From Desulfobacula sp. (GTDB lineage Bacteria > Desulfobacterota > Desulfobacteria > Desulfobacterales > Desulfobacteraceae), in the NCBI GenBank assembly GCA_028280105.1, contig JANQML010000266.1, positions 1 to 44,821 on the forward strand: a stretch of 44,821 nt of DNA, given 5' to 3'. Below are positions 36,708 through 44,821 of this stretch, one piece after another. A program made the position numbers and the translations under genes. A model generated the notes under the pieces. That model had not been told where the DNA came from and made no database searches. It saw only the letters and a list, made by a program, of their open reading frames with translations. Positions within the stretch are counted from its first letter, which is position 1, and the number at the start of each line of letters is the position of its first letter.

Positions 36708-37745
36708 ATGAACCGATTTTATATGATCATCATCGCACTGCTTATCGTCCCCCTCCTGCATGCCTGTATGGCCACCCAACCGGTACCCCCGGCCAAACGG
36801 CCCGATCCGCTGATCGGAAAAATCATCCGGGCGGAAACCGGCCGGGAAATTGATTTTAACACCCTGGTCAACCATATCTCGGAATATGACGTCATCTACC
36901 TCTCTGAAAAGCACGATAATGCAGACCAGCATGCGGCCCAGCAAAAGATTATCCGGGCGCTGGCAGATCTGCTTGCCGCAGAAGAGAAAAAGCCATCCAT
37001 CGGGTTTGAATTTTTTGCCATGGACCATACCCCTGACCTGCTCAAATTCATCGATGCCGGAAATGCGAACCATTCCCAAGAAACCGAGCAGATGATTGAA
37101 AGAAATCTTCGAATGAAACTGGGGTGGTACCATCAATCCGATACCATGTGGCAGTACTATTATGATCTGTTAAAAACAGCCCGGGATCTGAATTTGGCCG
37201 TGGCCGGCCTTGATCTGTCCACGACACTTAAACGACGGATAACCAGAAAAGGGATCAACGGCATCACACCCATTGAAAGGGAGGCCGTCTTTTCAACCGG
37301 GCTGTCCGATAAAATTTATAAGACATATATGACGAATATTCTCAAAACCGTTCACTGCGGTATGGGCCATGAAAAGATGCACGCACGCCTCTATGATACA
37401 TGGGTGGCCAGAAATGACAAAATGGCCCACTCCGTCAACCGGATGCACACCCACGGCGACGGACCTGTGATTGTTATCGTCGGCAAGGGCCACACAGCGT
37501 ATAATCTGGGGATGATTGATCGCCTCGCAGCACTCAATCCGAATATCAATCAGGTGAATGTCGGTCTGACAGAGATCCGTGTAACCCCCTATCCCCTCTC
37601 ACATTATCTGGCCCCACTGGATCTTGAGGGGTACCCCGAACACCCCAAAGCAGACTTTTTATGGTTTTTTCAACGGGTTTCATACGCAGACCCGTGTGAA
37701 AAATTTAAAGAATCGTTGAAAAAGATAAAAAGGGCGCCTGAATGA
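36708..37745 (+). CDS. ChaN-like (DUF399) lipoprotein
   Basis: The 345-residue protein has a lipobox (LLHAC, Cys20). A ChaN/Tiki-superfamily domain follows: LSEKHDNADQHAAQ (Glu67, His69, Asp70, His75), GFEFFAMDH, and near the C-terminus GKGHTAYNLGMIDRL. ChaN binds heme in Campylobacter; related Tiki proteins are metal-dependent proteases. The ATG at 36708 has AAAGGA upstream and is preferred to the TTG at 36702. It is convergent with the histidine kinase. The iron or heme role is inferred. Confidence 0.82.
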   Translation: MNRFYMIIIALLIVPLLHACMATQPVPPAKRPDPLIGKIIRAETGREIDFNTLVNHISEYDVIYLSEKHDNADQHAAQQKIIRALADLLAAEEKKPSIGFEFFAMDHTPDLLKFIDAGNANHSQETEQMIERNLRMKLGWYHQSDTMWQYYYDLLKTARDLNLAVAGLDLSTTLKRRITRKGINGITPIEREAVFSTGLSDKIYKTYMTNILKTVHCGMGHEKMHARLYDTWVARNDKMAHSVNRMHTHGDGPVIVIVGKGHTAYNLGMIDRLAALNPNINQVNVGLTEIRVTPYPLSHYLAPLDLEGYPEHPKADFLWFFQRVSYADPCEKFKESLKKIKRAPE

Positions 37746-37765
37746 AGACGGAATAAATAGGCGGC

Positions 37766-38728
37766 TTAAACCGGCTCCTCGGCCCGGCGAATAGCCGGAT
37801 ACGGCTGATACAGGTCGGTCGGGTTGTTTAAAGGCAATTGTATGATGAATTTGGTGCCTTGGCCCAAAACAGACCGGACATCCATTTTGCCATGATGGTC
37901 TTCAACGACAATGAAGTAAGATACAGATAGCCCCAGTCCGGTTCCCTTATCCACCTTTTTGGTTGTAAAAAAAGGATCAAAAACCCGTTTTCGGGTCTCA
38001 TTATCCATGCCCGGCCCATTATCTTCGATCTCAATTCTTGCCATATCCCCTGTATGGGCTAAGGTGAGGGTCAATACGGACGGTTCGTTCCTGTGAGCGG
38101 AAGCCATGGCTTCTGCCGTATTTTTTATAATATTGAACAATACCTGCTGTATCTTACTTTTCTCACATAAAACAGATGCCGGCTTTGTATCTATCTTTTT
38201 GATTATGTTGATATTTTTAAAATCATATGAATGCTGAAGCGTCCAATCATTTTTCGCAAGTTCAACGGCTCTCTCCAGAATAGTCGTCAACGATTCGGGG
38301 TGTTTTTGACAATCCCCGTTATCGGCAAAACTAAGCATATTCCTTACAATCTGTGCGGCATTGTGTCCGGCGGTATGGATATGCTCCAGAGCATGTACCA
38401 CATTTCGTTTTTCAACGTATGCTTTAATATCCGGAAATGGAATGCCCACGTCCCGGGCAACGCTCTCATTACCCGGCAAATCCCTTGATAAACGGTTCAA
38501 AGCGACTTGTGCATTTTGCATCATTCCGGCCAGGGGATTGTTAATTTCATGCGCCATTCCGGCAGCCAGCCCTCCCAAAGACATCATCTTTTCCGACTGT
38601 ATCATGATCTCTTCCATTTGCAGCCGCTCTGAAATATCGTCCAGCCGGATGACGGCACCTTCGGTGTATCCATCGGTCAGGGGATAGATGGTAATATCCA
38701 TGAACCGATCATTCCCGGACCATTGCAA
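37766..38728 (-). CDS. Histidine kinase, C-terminal part (downstream of frameshift)
   Basis: This 320-residue frame carries the end of a PAS domain (FMDITIYPL...VIRLDDISER), the dimerisation/phospho-acceptor box MAHEINNPLAG (His60 of this piece) and a complete HATPase: N box QVLFNIIKNTAEAM, G1 DNGPGMD, G2 GTGLGLSVSYF. It has no start codon of its own beyond a TTG with no ribosome-binding site. It continues the upstream membrane piece (38677-39246) if one base is added to the A8 run at 38729-38736. No response-regulator gene is adjacent. Whether the gene is broken, slips at the A-run, or suffers a sequencing error cannot be decided here. Confidence 0.85.
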   Translation of the reverse strand: MQWSGNDRFMDITIYPLTDGYTEGAVIRLDDISERLQMEEIMIQSEKMMSLGGLAAGMAHEINNPLAGMMQNAQVALNRLSRDLPGNESVARDVGIPFPDIKAYVEKRNVVHALEHIHTAGHNAAQIVRNMLSFADNGDCQKHPESLTTILERAVELAKNDWTLQHSYDFKNINIIKKIDTKPASVLCEKSKIQQVLFNIIKNTAEAMASAHRNEPSVLTLTLAHTGDMARIEIEDNGPGMDNETRKRVFDPFFTTKKVDKGTGLGLSVSYFIVVEDHHGKMDVRSVLGQGTKFIIQLPLNNPTDLYQPYPAIRRAEEPV

Positions 38729-39246
38729 TTTTTTTTATGCAATTGCGCTGTTTTCTTACTCTGCACGGCCCGGTTCAGTTCTTTTTTAAAAAAGAGTAAC
38801 TGGGGAATGAGATCAAACAGACCTTCTCCGGATGCCCTGTTTTTATCGACCCCTGTTTTCACAGCCGTTTCCTGATTCCACAGGATGATCCTGTGATCAT
38901 CGTCAACACCGATAATCATGGATGGCATGGAATTAATAATGCTGGCCAGCAATACCCTGAATTCCTTTAATGAAGCCTCTGCCCTGTTCCGCTCTTTGAG
39001 CTCTTTTCTCAACGAATTCAAAACTTTTTGATAAATGGACATAAAATTATAGGCAATAAATACAATAAAGAGCATTGCAATTGCAGAATCAAGGGCATAA
39101 TCCACATGCTCCCGTCTCGTCAGCCCACCATCTTTGAACAGTTGATAATTTAAAATTCCAAACATGGCGAAATTTAAAAAAGAATAGACCAGTAAAGGCT
39201 TCCTGTTTTTGGAAAACATTAATGGAATGGCAGCCATCAATACCAA
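38677..39246 (-). CDS. Histidine kinase, N-terminal membrane/PAS part (frameshifted)
   Basis: This 189-residue frame has three hydrophobic helices (about 1-12, 18-34 and 50-68), a coiled linker (SLRKELKERNRAEASLKEF) and a PAS domain (SIINSMPSMIIGVDDDHRIILWNQETA). Around residue 170 the frame leaves the PAS domain at an eight-A run and ends 50 nt into the next frame. The start is unclear: the frame is open upstream to a TGA with only TTG, CTG or ATT codons available. It reads as the sensor half of the kinase encoded at 37766-38728. Confidence 0.8.
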   Translation of the reverse strand: MVLMAAIPLMFSKNRKPLLVYSFLNFAMFGILNYQLFKDGGLTRREHVDYALDSAIAMLFIVFIAYNFMSIYQKVLNSLRKELKERNRAEASLKEFRVLLASIINSMPSMIIGVDDDHRIILWNQETAVKTGVDKNRASGEGLFDLIPQLLFFKKELNRAVQSKKTAQLHKKNCNGPGMIGSWILPSIP

Positions 39247-39478
39247 AACAAATACGATTGTATCCAGTTTAATTCACTTCTATTCATATTTTTTATGCAA
39301 CAACAGGGTTGATTTTTCAAAAAGAATGTCAATTACTTTAAAATCAGACAGGCCGGACAATTACTTTAAGGCCTTTTATTAACACACCCTTTACAGGGAA
39401 ACGTATTTTCATGGATGTCACCCTTTTGAAACCTTTTTCATTGATGTCTTAAAGGATTATTTTTATTGGAGTAAAAAA

Positions 39479-39682
39479 ATGAATTTTGATCATTTGTATG
39501 CAGACTATCTTGGTGAGGACGATGTTAAAGCCATCTCAGAACTGGAAAAAAAGACCGGAAAACGAATTCTGGCTTACTATACCCCGCCGGAAGCCGCCAA
39601 GCTGGATGATGACGTAGTCAGTCAGATCCAGGCGTTGGAAAAAAAATTATGTGTACGGCTTGTGGCCTATGAGGAACATTAA
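39479..39682 (+). CDS. Small protein with duplicated motif (67 aa), unknown function
   Basis: I do not recognise this 67-residue acidic protein. It contains two copies of one motif: LEKKTGKRILAYY (about 22-34) and LEKKLCVRLVAYE (about 53-65), each preceded by a short acidic helix. It has no membrane segment. A GGAG site lies about 8 nt before the ATG. It stands alone between the kinase (divergent) and a methyltransferase (convergent). Confidence 0.65.
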   Translation: MNFDHLYADYLGEDDVKAISELEKKTGKRILAYYTPPEAAKLDDDVVSQIQALEKKLCVRLVAYEEH

Positions 39683-39724
39683 TCAGGTCTGTTCAGCGGT
39701 AGAGGTCTTTTTGAACCACGCTTT

Positions 39725-40351
39725 TTAGCCCGCAGATTTTCGTTTCAGCACCCCCAGAGACTGAATCATTTCAAGTTCTTCAAAATCTCCGGATGCCAGG
39801 GCAATTTCATAGACCTGCCGGGGGGGTTGTCCCCCCTGCTCGGGATCAAAAAATACGTCATGGATGACAAGAAATCCTGAGGGTTGAATGTGATAGGCCC
39901 AGGTCAGAAAATCGGTGTGAACGGCTTCAAATGAATGTCCCCCGTCAATAAAGAGCATGGCAAGAGGGGTTTTCCACATCTTTCCGGCAACTGCGGATGA
40001 AGAGACAATCGGTACCACGGTATCCTCAAGCCCGGTCCGTTTCAAGGTATTCTGGAAAAACGGAAAGGTATTGATCCGGGTGAGGGATGAATCAAACAGG
40101 TCTTTATCAAAGTACGCTTCACCCGGCTGCTGTTCTTCATTCCCCCTGTGGTGATCAACAGAGTAGAGGACGGATGCTTTGTTCCGGCAGGCGGTCCCGA
40201 TGATATAGGCGGATTTGCCGCAATAACTGCCAATTTCGAGAATAGGGCCTGCACCGGCAGCCATCAGGGCGATCTCATATAACCGTTCAACCTCATCATC
40301 ATCCATAAACCCCTTAATGGTTGCCAGCAGATCAAAATCAATCGTCGTCAT
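39725..40351 (-). CDS. Methyltransferase-24-type SAM-dependent methyltransferase
   Basis: The 208-residue protein has the motif [16 protein letters not shown] near 35-50 and the acidic [16 protein letters not shown] near 133-148, typical of the CmcI/Methyltransf_24 group, whose members methylate small molecules or sugars. Its ATG overlaps the ftsK stop by 14 nt, so it is translated with it. No sugar genes are beside it; the substrate is unknown. Confidence 0.82.
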   Translation of the reverse strand: MTTIDFDLLATIKGFMDDDEVERLYEIALMAAGAGPILEIGSYCGKSAYIIGTACRNKASVLYSVDHHRGNEEQQPGEAYFDKDLFDSSLTRINTFPFFQNTLKRTGLEDTVVPIVSSSAVAGKMWKTPLAMLFIDGGHSFEAVHTDFLTWAYHIQPSGFLVIHDVFFDPEQGGQPPRQVYEIALASGDFEELEMIQSLGVLKRKSAG

Positions 40352-42716
40352 AGCTTTTCACCAGTATCTCCCGGGGTTTGGACCCGACCTGCGGGCCGAC
40401 AATCCCCTCATGTTCCATCATCTCAACCAGGCGGGCCGCCCGGTTGTAACCGATCCTGAGCCGGCGCTGTACAAATGAAATGGACGCCTGGCGGCTCTTG
40501 GTCACCAGAGCCACAGCCTCATCATACTTATCGTCATAATCTTCTTCATCAAAAGAGGCCTCGTCACCATCGGTATCGGCCAGGGTCACCTCTTCAATAT
40601 AATCCGGGCTTCGCTGTTCCTTTAAAAAGGAAGTCACCCGGTTAATTTCATCTTCAGAGATAAACGCGCCCTGAATCCGCACCAGTTTTCCCGTTCCTGG
40701 CGGACAAAACAACATATCCCCGTTTCCGAGAAGGTTTTCAGAGCCGCCGCCGTCAAAGATAATCCGTCCGTCCACTTTAGATGAAACCTGGAAAGAGATC
40801 CGGGTGGGAAAATTGGCCTTTATATTACCGGTCAGGACATCTGCCGAGGGTCGCTGGGTGGCGACAATCAAATGAATTCCGGCGGCCCGTGCCATCTGTG
40901 ACAGCCGGGTCAGGGCAAATTCCACATCTTTGGAGGCCACCATCATCAGATCGGCCAGTTCATCCACAATAACCACAATATAGGGCAGCTTTTCATAGGT
41001 ATCTTCATCCGGGCTTTTCTTCCCCGGTTTTGCGGCCCGGGAAGCCACCATCTTATTAAACTGGACAATGTTTCTCAATCCGGTCTGTTCAAGCATGGCA
41101 TATCGCCGTTCCATTTCCTTTACCGCCCAGAACAGCGCATTGGTGGCTTTTTTCATATCTGTAACCACCGGTGATATTAAATGGGGAATATCATTATAGA
41201 TAGACAACTCGATCCGTTTGGGGTCGATCATGATCAACTTAATATCTTCCGGGGTTCCTTTATATAAAAGGCTGATAATCATGGAGTTGAGCCCCACACT
41301 CTTCCCGGTTCCGGTGGCGCCTGCAATCAGCAGATGGGGCATGGAATCCATTTTGGTGACCACCGGTTTTCCCAGCAGGTCCTTTCCAAGCCCCAGGGTG
41401 AGCAGGGACGGGGCGTTGATAAAATCCTGGGAGGCAATCAACTCTCTTAAGTTGACGATCTCCCTCTCTTCATTGGGAATCTCAATTCCCACCACGTCCC
41501 TTCCGGGGATCGGCCCGACAATACGGATACTGATGGCGCAAAGGGCCAGGGCCAGATCGTCGGCAAGACCGGCAATTTTGGAAATCTTTATTCCCGGCGC
41601 CGGCCGGTATTCAAATGTCGTAATCACCGGTCCGGGAAGAATCTCCACAACCTCGCCAAAGACGTTAAAGTCATTGAGCTTGCTCTCCAGTATCCGGCTT
41701 TTTTCCTTTAACAGATCGACATCAATATTCTTTTTCACGGCCTTTTTTTCATTCAAAAAAGAGATCTTGGGCAGATTAAATGTCTTTTTTTCCCTGATAT
41801 CCTTGAACTCCGCATCCCCGATAACAACGGCCTCCTCCTGTTCAAGCTCCAGAATAACCGGGCCGGAGCCACTGGTAATCTTTACAGGCTTGGGCGGTTC
41901 GGCAAGGTCCTTTGATGTGTCCGGCTCCGGTATCGTAACCTCTTTTTGATCCGTTGGTTTCAGGCGCAACCGCCGGCTTTTAAATCGATCCCGAAGCGTT
42001 TTGGGCGGTGCGGCGTCCGAATCCAAGGTATGTGAAGGAATTTTAATCAATGCCTTTTCTTTTAATATACGGTCTTTTTCTTTTTGCCGTTCCCGGCGCA
42101 TATAATCCAGTTTTTCCATATAGATACGATATTGCTCGGCTGTAAAGGCGGCTATCTTTTTGGCATCGGCTTTCATGACAGAACCGAACTCAAGGGTCTT
42201 TTTATGGATGAAACGGGCTGTTGAAAAAATAGAGAGCCCGGTTGACAGGACAAAACCGATGATCAAAAAGAAAATCAATATAATAACGGCACCGGCCAGA
42301 TTGGTATACCGGTATAGAAAAATGGTCACGGTATTGCCGATCACCCCACCCGAAGAGATCGTTGTATCCAGAAGATCATAATCATCGTTGAAAAGATAGA
42401 ACATAGCACCGGTGGCCACCATTAACAGGAAACCGCCGACAAGTGTCAGCCCGATAATCCGGGCCTTTCGCCCCTGAACCAGCCAGATGGAAACGGCACA
42501 GAGAATAACCGGCACCCAATAGGCACCCAGTCCGAATAAAAAGACGAGAAAACCGGCGATGTGGGCACCCAAAAGACCAAAGGCGTTGTGAACCTGGTCC
42601 GGGACGACGAAAAAATCGTTTCCCACACAGGGGTCAGACGCATGATAGGTAAAAAGAGATACCGAGGTTAATAAAATAAAAAAAAACAGGAGTATGCCGG
42701 AAAGTTCTTTTCTCAT
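40338..42716 (-). CDS. ftsK: DNA translocase FtsK
   Basis: The 792-residue protein is an FtsK/SpoIIIE translocase that clears chromosome DNA through the septum. It has about four N-terminal membrane helices (to about 175) and a charged linker. The RecA-like motor has a Walker A GATGTGKS (about 470) and a Walker [15 protein letters not shown]-terminal gamma winged helix ([24 protein letters not shown]) reads KOPS sequences. The linker is short compared with E. coli FtsK. Its ATG overlaps the RNase J stop by 4 nt (ATGA). Confidence 0.96.
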   Translation of the reverse strand: MRKELSGILLFFFILLTSVSLFTYHASDPCVGNDFFVVPDQVHNAFGLLGAHIAGFLVFLFGLGAYWVPVILCAVSIWLVQGRKARIIGLTLVGGFLLMVATGAMFYLFNDDYDLLDTTISSGGVIGNTVTIFLYRYTNLAGAVIILIFFLIIGFVLSTGLSIFSTARFIHKKTLEFGSVMKADAKKIAAFTAEQYRIYMEKLDYMRRERQKEKDRILKEKALIKIPSHTLDSDAAPPKTLRDRFKSRRLRLKPTDQKEVTIPEPDTSKDLAEPPKPVKITSGSGPVILELEQEEAVVIGDAEFKDIREKKTFNLPKISFLNEKKAVKKNIDVDLLKEKSRILESKLNDFNVFGEVVEILPGPVITTFEYRPAPGIKISKIAGLADDLALALCAISIRIVGPIPGRDVVGIEIPNEEREIVNLRELIASQDFINAPSLLTLGLGKDLLGKPVVTKMDSMPHLLIAGATGTGKSVGLNSMIISLLYKGTPEDIKLIMIDPKRIELSIYNDIPHLISPVVTDMKKATNALFWAVKEMERRYAMLEQTGLRNIVQFNKMVASRAAKPGKKSPDEDTYEKLPYIVVIVDELADLMMVASKDVEFALTRLSQMARAAGIHLIVATQRPSADVLTGNIKANFPTRISFQVSSKVDGRIIFDGGGSENLLGNGDMLFCPPGTGKLVRIQGAFISEDEINRVTSFLKEQRSPDYIEEVTLADTDGDEASFDEEDYDDKYDEAVALVTKSRQASISFVQRRLRIGYNRAARLVEMMEHEGIVGPQVGSKPREILVKSYDDD

Positions 42717-44362
42717 ACTTCGATAATCACCGGTACGATCAAAGGCCTGCGGTTAATGGCAAATGCAAAGTACTGTTTCAATGCCCGCTGCATCTTTTTT
42801 CGGAGGACATCCAGGCGGTCTTCGGTGTTGAGATCGATCTCCTCTACAATCTCTAAAATGACACACTGGGCATCATCAACCAGGTATCCGGTTGCCGCGT
42901 CAAAGACAAATCCTTTTGAGATCAGTTCCGGCCCGTACAAGACCACACCGGTCTCTTCGTCAAGGATCATGGTGACAACCACAAGCCCGCCTTCGGATAA
43001 CTCACGCCGTTCTTTTAAAACACTTCTGCCCACATCTCCGATCCCCTTGCCGTCCACAAGGATTCTCCCGGTCTGTACCTTGCCGTCCATCCGGCAGCCG
43101 TCCCGGTCAAAGGTGATGACCTTCCCGTCCTCTGCCACAAATACATTCTCCCGGGGCATGCCCATCTTTTCCGCCAGCCTGGCATGGACCACCAAATGAC
43201 GGTACTCACCATGGATGGGAATAAAATATTTGGGTTTGATCAAGTTGATCATCAGCTTGAGCTCTTCCTGGTGGGCATGACCCGAGGTATGAATCTGGGC
43301 GATTTTGGAGTAGACCACATCCGCACCCCGGCGATAGAGCTTATTGATGATACCGGCAATGGCCTTTTCATTGCCCGGGATATATTTGGATGACAAAATA
43401 ACATTGTCACCTTTTTTAATTTTTATATGCTTGTGAATTCCAGAGGCCATTCGTGCCAGGGCGGACATGGGCTCCCCCTGGCTGCCGGTTGTAATGATGG
43501 CAATCTCATTGTCCCTGTATTTACCGATCTGCTTGACATCCAAAAAAGTATTGGGGGGGCATTTGATATGGCCCAGTTCCGTGGCAACGGAGATAATCTG
43601 CTCCATGGAGCGGCCGTTAAAAATCACCTTTCTATTATTCTGAATGGCAATATCAATGACCTGCTGAATCCGGAATACGTTTGAAGCGAACAAGGCGACA
43701 ATGACCCGTCCCTGGGCGACGTCAATCCGTCTTTTAAGATTCCGGGCCACCTCCTGCTCAGACATGGTATACCCTTTGACCTCCACATTTGTGGAGTCCG
43801 ACATCAGTGCCAAAACCCCTTGTTCACCAAATTTGGCAAAGGTGGAGATATCCGTGTTTCTGTCTTTGTCCGCATTGTGGCTGATCCTGAAATCACCGGT
43901 ATGCACCACAACCCCTTCAGGTGTCCGTATGGCAAGCCCGACGCCGTCTACCGTGGAATGGCTGACCCGGATAAATTCGATTTCAAAGGGCTCGATGGAG
44001 AGCGTTTCACCCGGTTTTACCAGGTTCAGATCTACATATTTGTTCAAATCAAATTCAACCAGTTTATTCCGGACGATCCCCAGGGTAAAAGAGGTGCCGT
44101 AAACCGGCAGCCGCAGTTCTTTTAACAGATAAGGCAACGCCCCGATATGATCTTCGTGGGCATGGGTCAGAATGACTGCCTGAACTTTGTCCCGGTTTTC
44201 ACGGAGATAGTCCATGGCAGGGATGACAATATCCACGCCAAGCATATAATCTTCAGGAAACATTAAACCGGCATCGATGATAAACATGACATCATCATAT
44301 TCGATGACCATCATGTTCAGGCCGATCTCGCCGAGGCCGCCAAGGGGTATTATTTTAAGCAT
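42713..44362 (-). CDS. rnj: Ribonuclease J
   Basis: The 549-residue protein is a metallo-beta-lactamase/beta-CASP ribonuclease with 5'-3' exo and endo activity on RNA. The zinc site is THAHEDHIG (His67, His69, Asp71, His72), and the C-terminal oligomerisation domain is present. The ATG at 44362 has an AAGGT site 8 nt upstream; the open frame runs 39 codons further but those residues are not RNase J-like. It overlaps ftsK by 4 nt. RNase J is typical of Firmicutes and deltaproteobacteria, which supports the taxon. Confidence 0.95.
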   Translation of the reverse strand: MLKIIPLGGLGEIGLNMMVIEYDDVMFIIDAGLMFPEDYMLGVDIVIPAMDYLRENRDKVQAVILTHAHEDHIGALPYLLKELRLPVYGTSFTLGIVRNKLVEFDLNKYVDLNLVKPGETLSIEPFEIEFIRVSHSTVDGVGLAIRTPEGVVVHTGDFRISHNADKDRNTDISTFAKFGEQGVLALMSDSTNVEVKGYTMSEQEVARNLKRRIDVAQGRVIVALFASNVFRIQQVIDIAIQNNRKVIFNGRSMEQIISVATELGHIKCPPNTFLDVKQIGKYRDNEIAIITTGSQGEPMSALARMASGIHKHIKIKKGDNVILSSKYIPGNEKAIAGIINKLYRRGADVVYSKIAQIHTSGHAHQEELKLMINLIKPKYFIPIHGEYRHLVVHARLAEKMGMPRENVFVAEDGKVITFDRDGCRMDGKVQTGRILVDGKGIGDVGRSVLKERRELSEGGLVVVTMILDEETGVVLYGPELISKGFVFDAATGYLVDDAQCVILEIVEEIDLNTEDRLDVLRKKMQRALKQYFAFAINRRPLIVPVIIEV

Positions 44363-44385
44363 GTACGATACCTTATTAATTGCGA

Positions 44386-44718
44386 TTAGGGATGAATGCC
44401 GAGCGTCTCCAGGATGGCATCCATTTGGTCCATCAACCAGTCCCGCTGCTCTTTTGTAGCATATCCCATGCAATCGCATTTGATATTTTGTTTAATTCTG
44501 ACAAGAAACTCACCTGCCAAAAACGTCTCTTCCAGCACCAGTGCAAAGAGGTGCGGATAGCATGATACGTGATTTCCCTGGAGAGGTGTTAAAATCCGGT
44601 TATCAATGGGCAACCAGTAGATCCCGCCTAGGGGGGAGGATTCCAGGTTTTTATCCAGATATCTTTTTAATTTCCGGTAATCATTGAGCCGTAAGCCGTC
44701 TATCAGATACTGTTTCAT
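44386..44718 (-). CDS. Conserved-looking small protein (110 aa), unknown function
   Basis: I do not recognise this 110-residue protein. It is predicted mostly alpha/beta with a Cys pair (KCDCMGY) near 80 and an acidic C-terminal helix. There is no membrane segment. I start at the ATG at 44718, which directly follows a perfect palindrome; a GTG at 44736 lies in the palindrome's loop. It ends 23 nt before the RNase J ATG, so it probably shares its transcript. Confidence 0.65.
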   Translation of the reverse strand: MKQYLIDGLRLNDYRKLKRYLDKNLESSPLGGIYWLPIDNRILTPLQGNHVSCYPHLFALVLEETFLAGEFLVRIKQNIKCDCMGYATKEQRDWLMDQMDAILETLGIHP

Positions 44719-44720
44719 AC

Positions 44721-44747
44721 CCAATCTAATTAACACAATTAGATTGG
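44721..44747 (-). promoter_or_regulatory. Palindrome touching the start of the 110-aa gene
   Basis: An 11-bp perfect stem (44721-44731 with 44737-44747) with a 5-nt loop ends 2 nt before the ATG at 44718. It could be an operator or an RNA hairpin that blocks ribosome binding, since no clear ribosome-binding site is otherwise present. Confidence 0.6.
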
Positions 44748-44768
44748 CGGATGCAACCGGTAATGAAA

Positions 44769-44821
44769 CCCTGATCCACCATACGGTCCCGCCTGCTGCG
44801 TTGCCTGCGGTCGTTCCTCCC
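44769..44821 (-). repeat. Dispersed repeat, partial copy at right window edge
   Basis: The reverse complement of this stretch nearly equals bases 68-120 of the left-edge repeat, with a few substitutions, so the two edges form an inverted pair. The right end is cut off by the window. Confidence 0.75.

Noticed and set aside
41218-41949. 243-aa frame antisense to ftsK
   Set aside because: Shadow of the ftsK codon pattern; low-complexity Ser/Arg/Ile composition and no start signal.

Overview
The window looks like a complete contig from a mesophilic, anaerobic deltaproteobacterium. A sulfate reducer of the Desulfobacterales (Desulfobacter/Desulfobacula-like) is the best guess. This is inferred from several features together: an ADP-forming acyl-CoA synthetase; a selenophosphate synthetase that carries selenocysteine at an in-frame UGA; an adenylate kinase with the Cys-X5-His-X15-Cys-X2-Cys metal site known from Desulfovibrio gigas; an Fo-only ATP synthase cluster; and many short ferredoxin or nickel-related accessory genes. 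No single gene proves the taxon. Both ends of the window are copies of one dispersed repeat in inverted orientation, so the edges are probably assembly breaks at repeats.

Layout. 1-2.2 kb: repeat and ADP-forming acyl-CoA synthetase (-). 2.6-9.5 kb (+): CooT-like small protein, M23-like peptidase, LapA-like membrane protein, mutS, AMIN/Amidase_3 cell-wall amidase, enoyl-CoA hydratase. 9.5-14.3 kb (-): an envelope cluster of a CsgG-like lipoprotein with a peptidoglycan-binding tail, a large HExxH lipoprotein and an unrecognised exported protein. 14.9-16.4 kb (-): PilZ protein followed by a ParA-type ATPase with an N-terminal zinc ribbon. 16.6-18.3 kb (-): atpZ-atpI-atpB-atpE, with a c subunit that has most of the Na+-binding signature. 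18.4-21.5 kb (-): nitrilase-family hydrolase, rfaE2, pgeF and selD. 21.8-26.9 kb: ferredoxin-nitroreductase (+), PLP trans-sulfuration enzyme (-), alpha/beta hydrolase (-), DUF4124 protein (+), TSUP permease (-), trypsin-like protease (-). 26.9-30.6 kb (-): eno, a LolA-like exported protein, pyrG. 30.9-36.6 kb: small unknown (-), adk, rpsU, folC, tRNA-Arg(CCG), glycosyltransferase, methyltransferase (+). 36.7-44.7 kb: ChaN-like lipoprotein (+), a histidine kinase split by a frameshift in an A8 run (-), a 67-aa duplicated-motif protein (+), then RNase J, FtsK and a methyltransferase in overlapping order (-), with a 110-aa unknown upstream.

Most of the window is housekeeping and cell-envelope biology. 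There is no phage, CRISPR array, transposase or defence island. The least explained parts are the three-gene exported cluster (9.5-14.3 kb), the ParA/zinc ribbon plus PilZ pair, the CooT-M23 pair, the dispersed repeat family and the frameshifted sensor kinase. The recoded selD start (19413, with Sec at residue 18) is the most concrete annotation correction.
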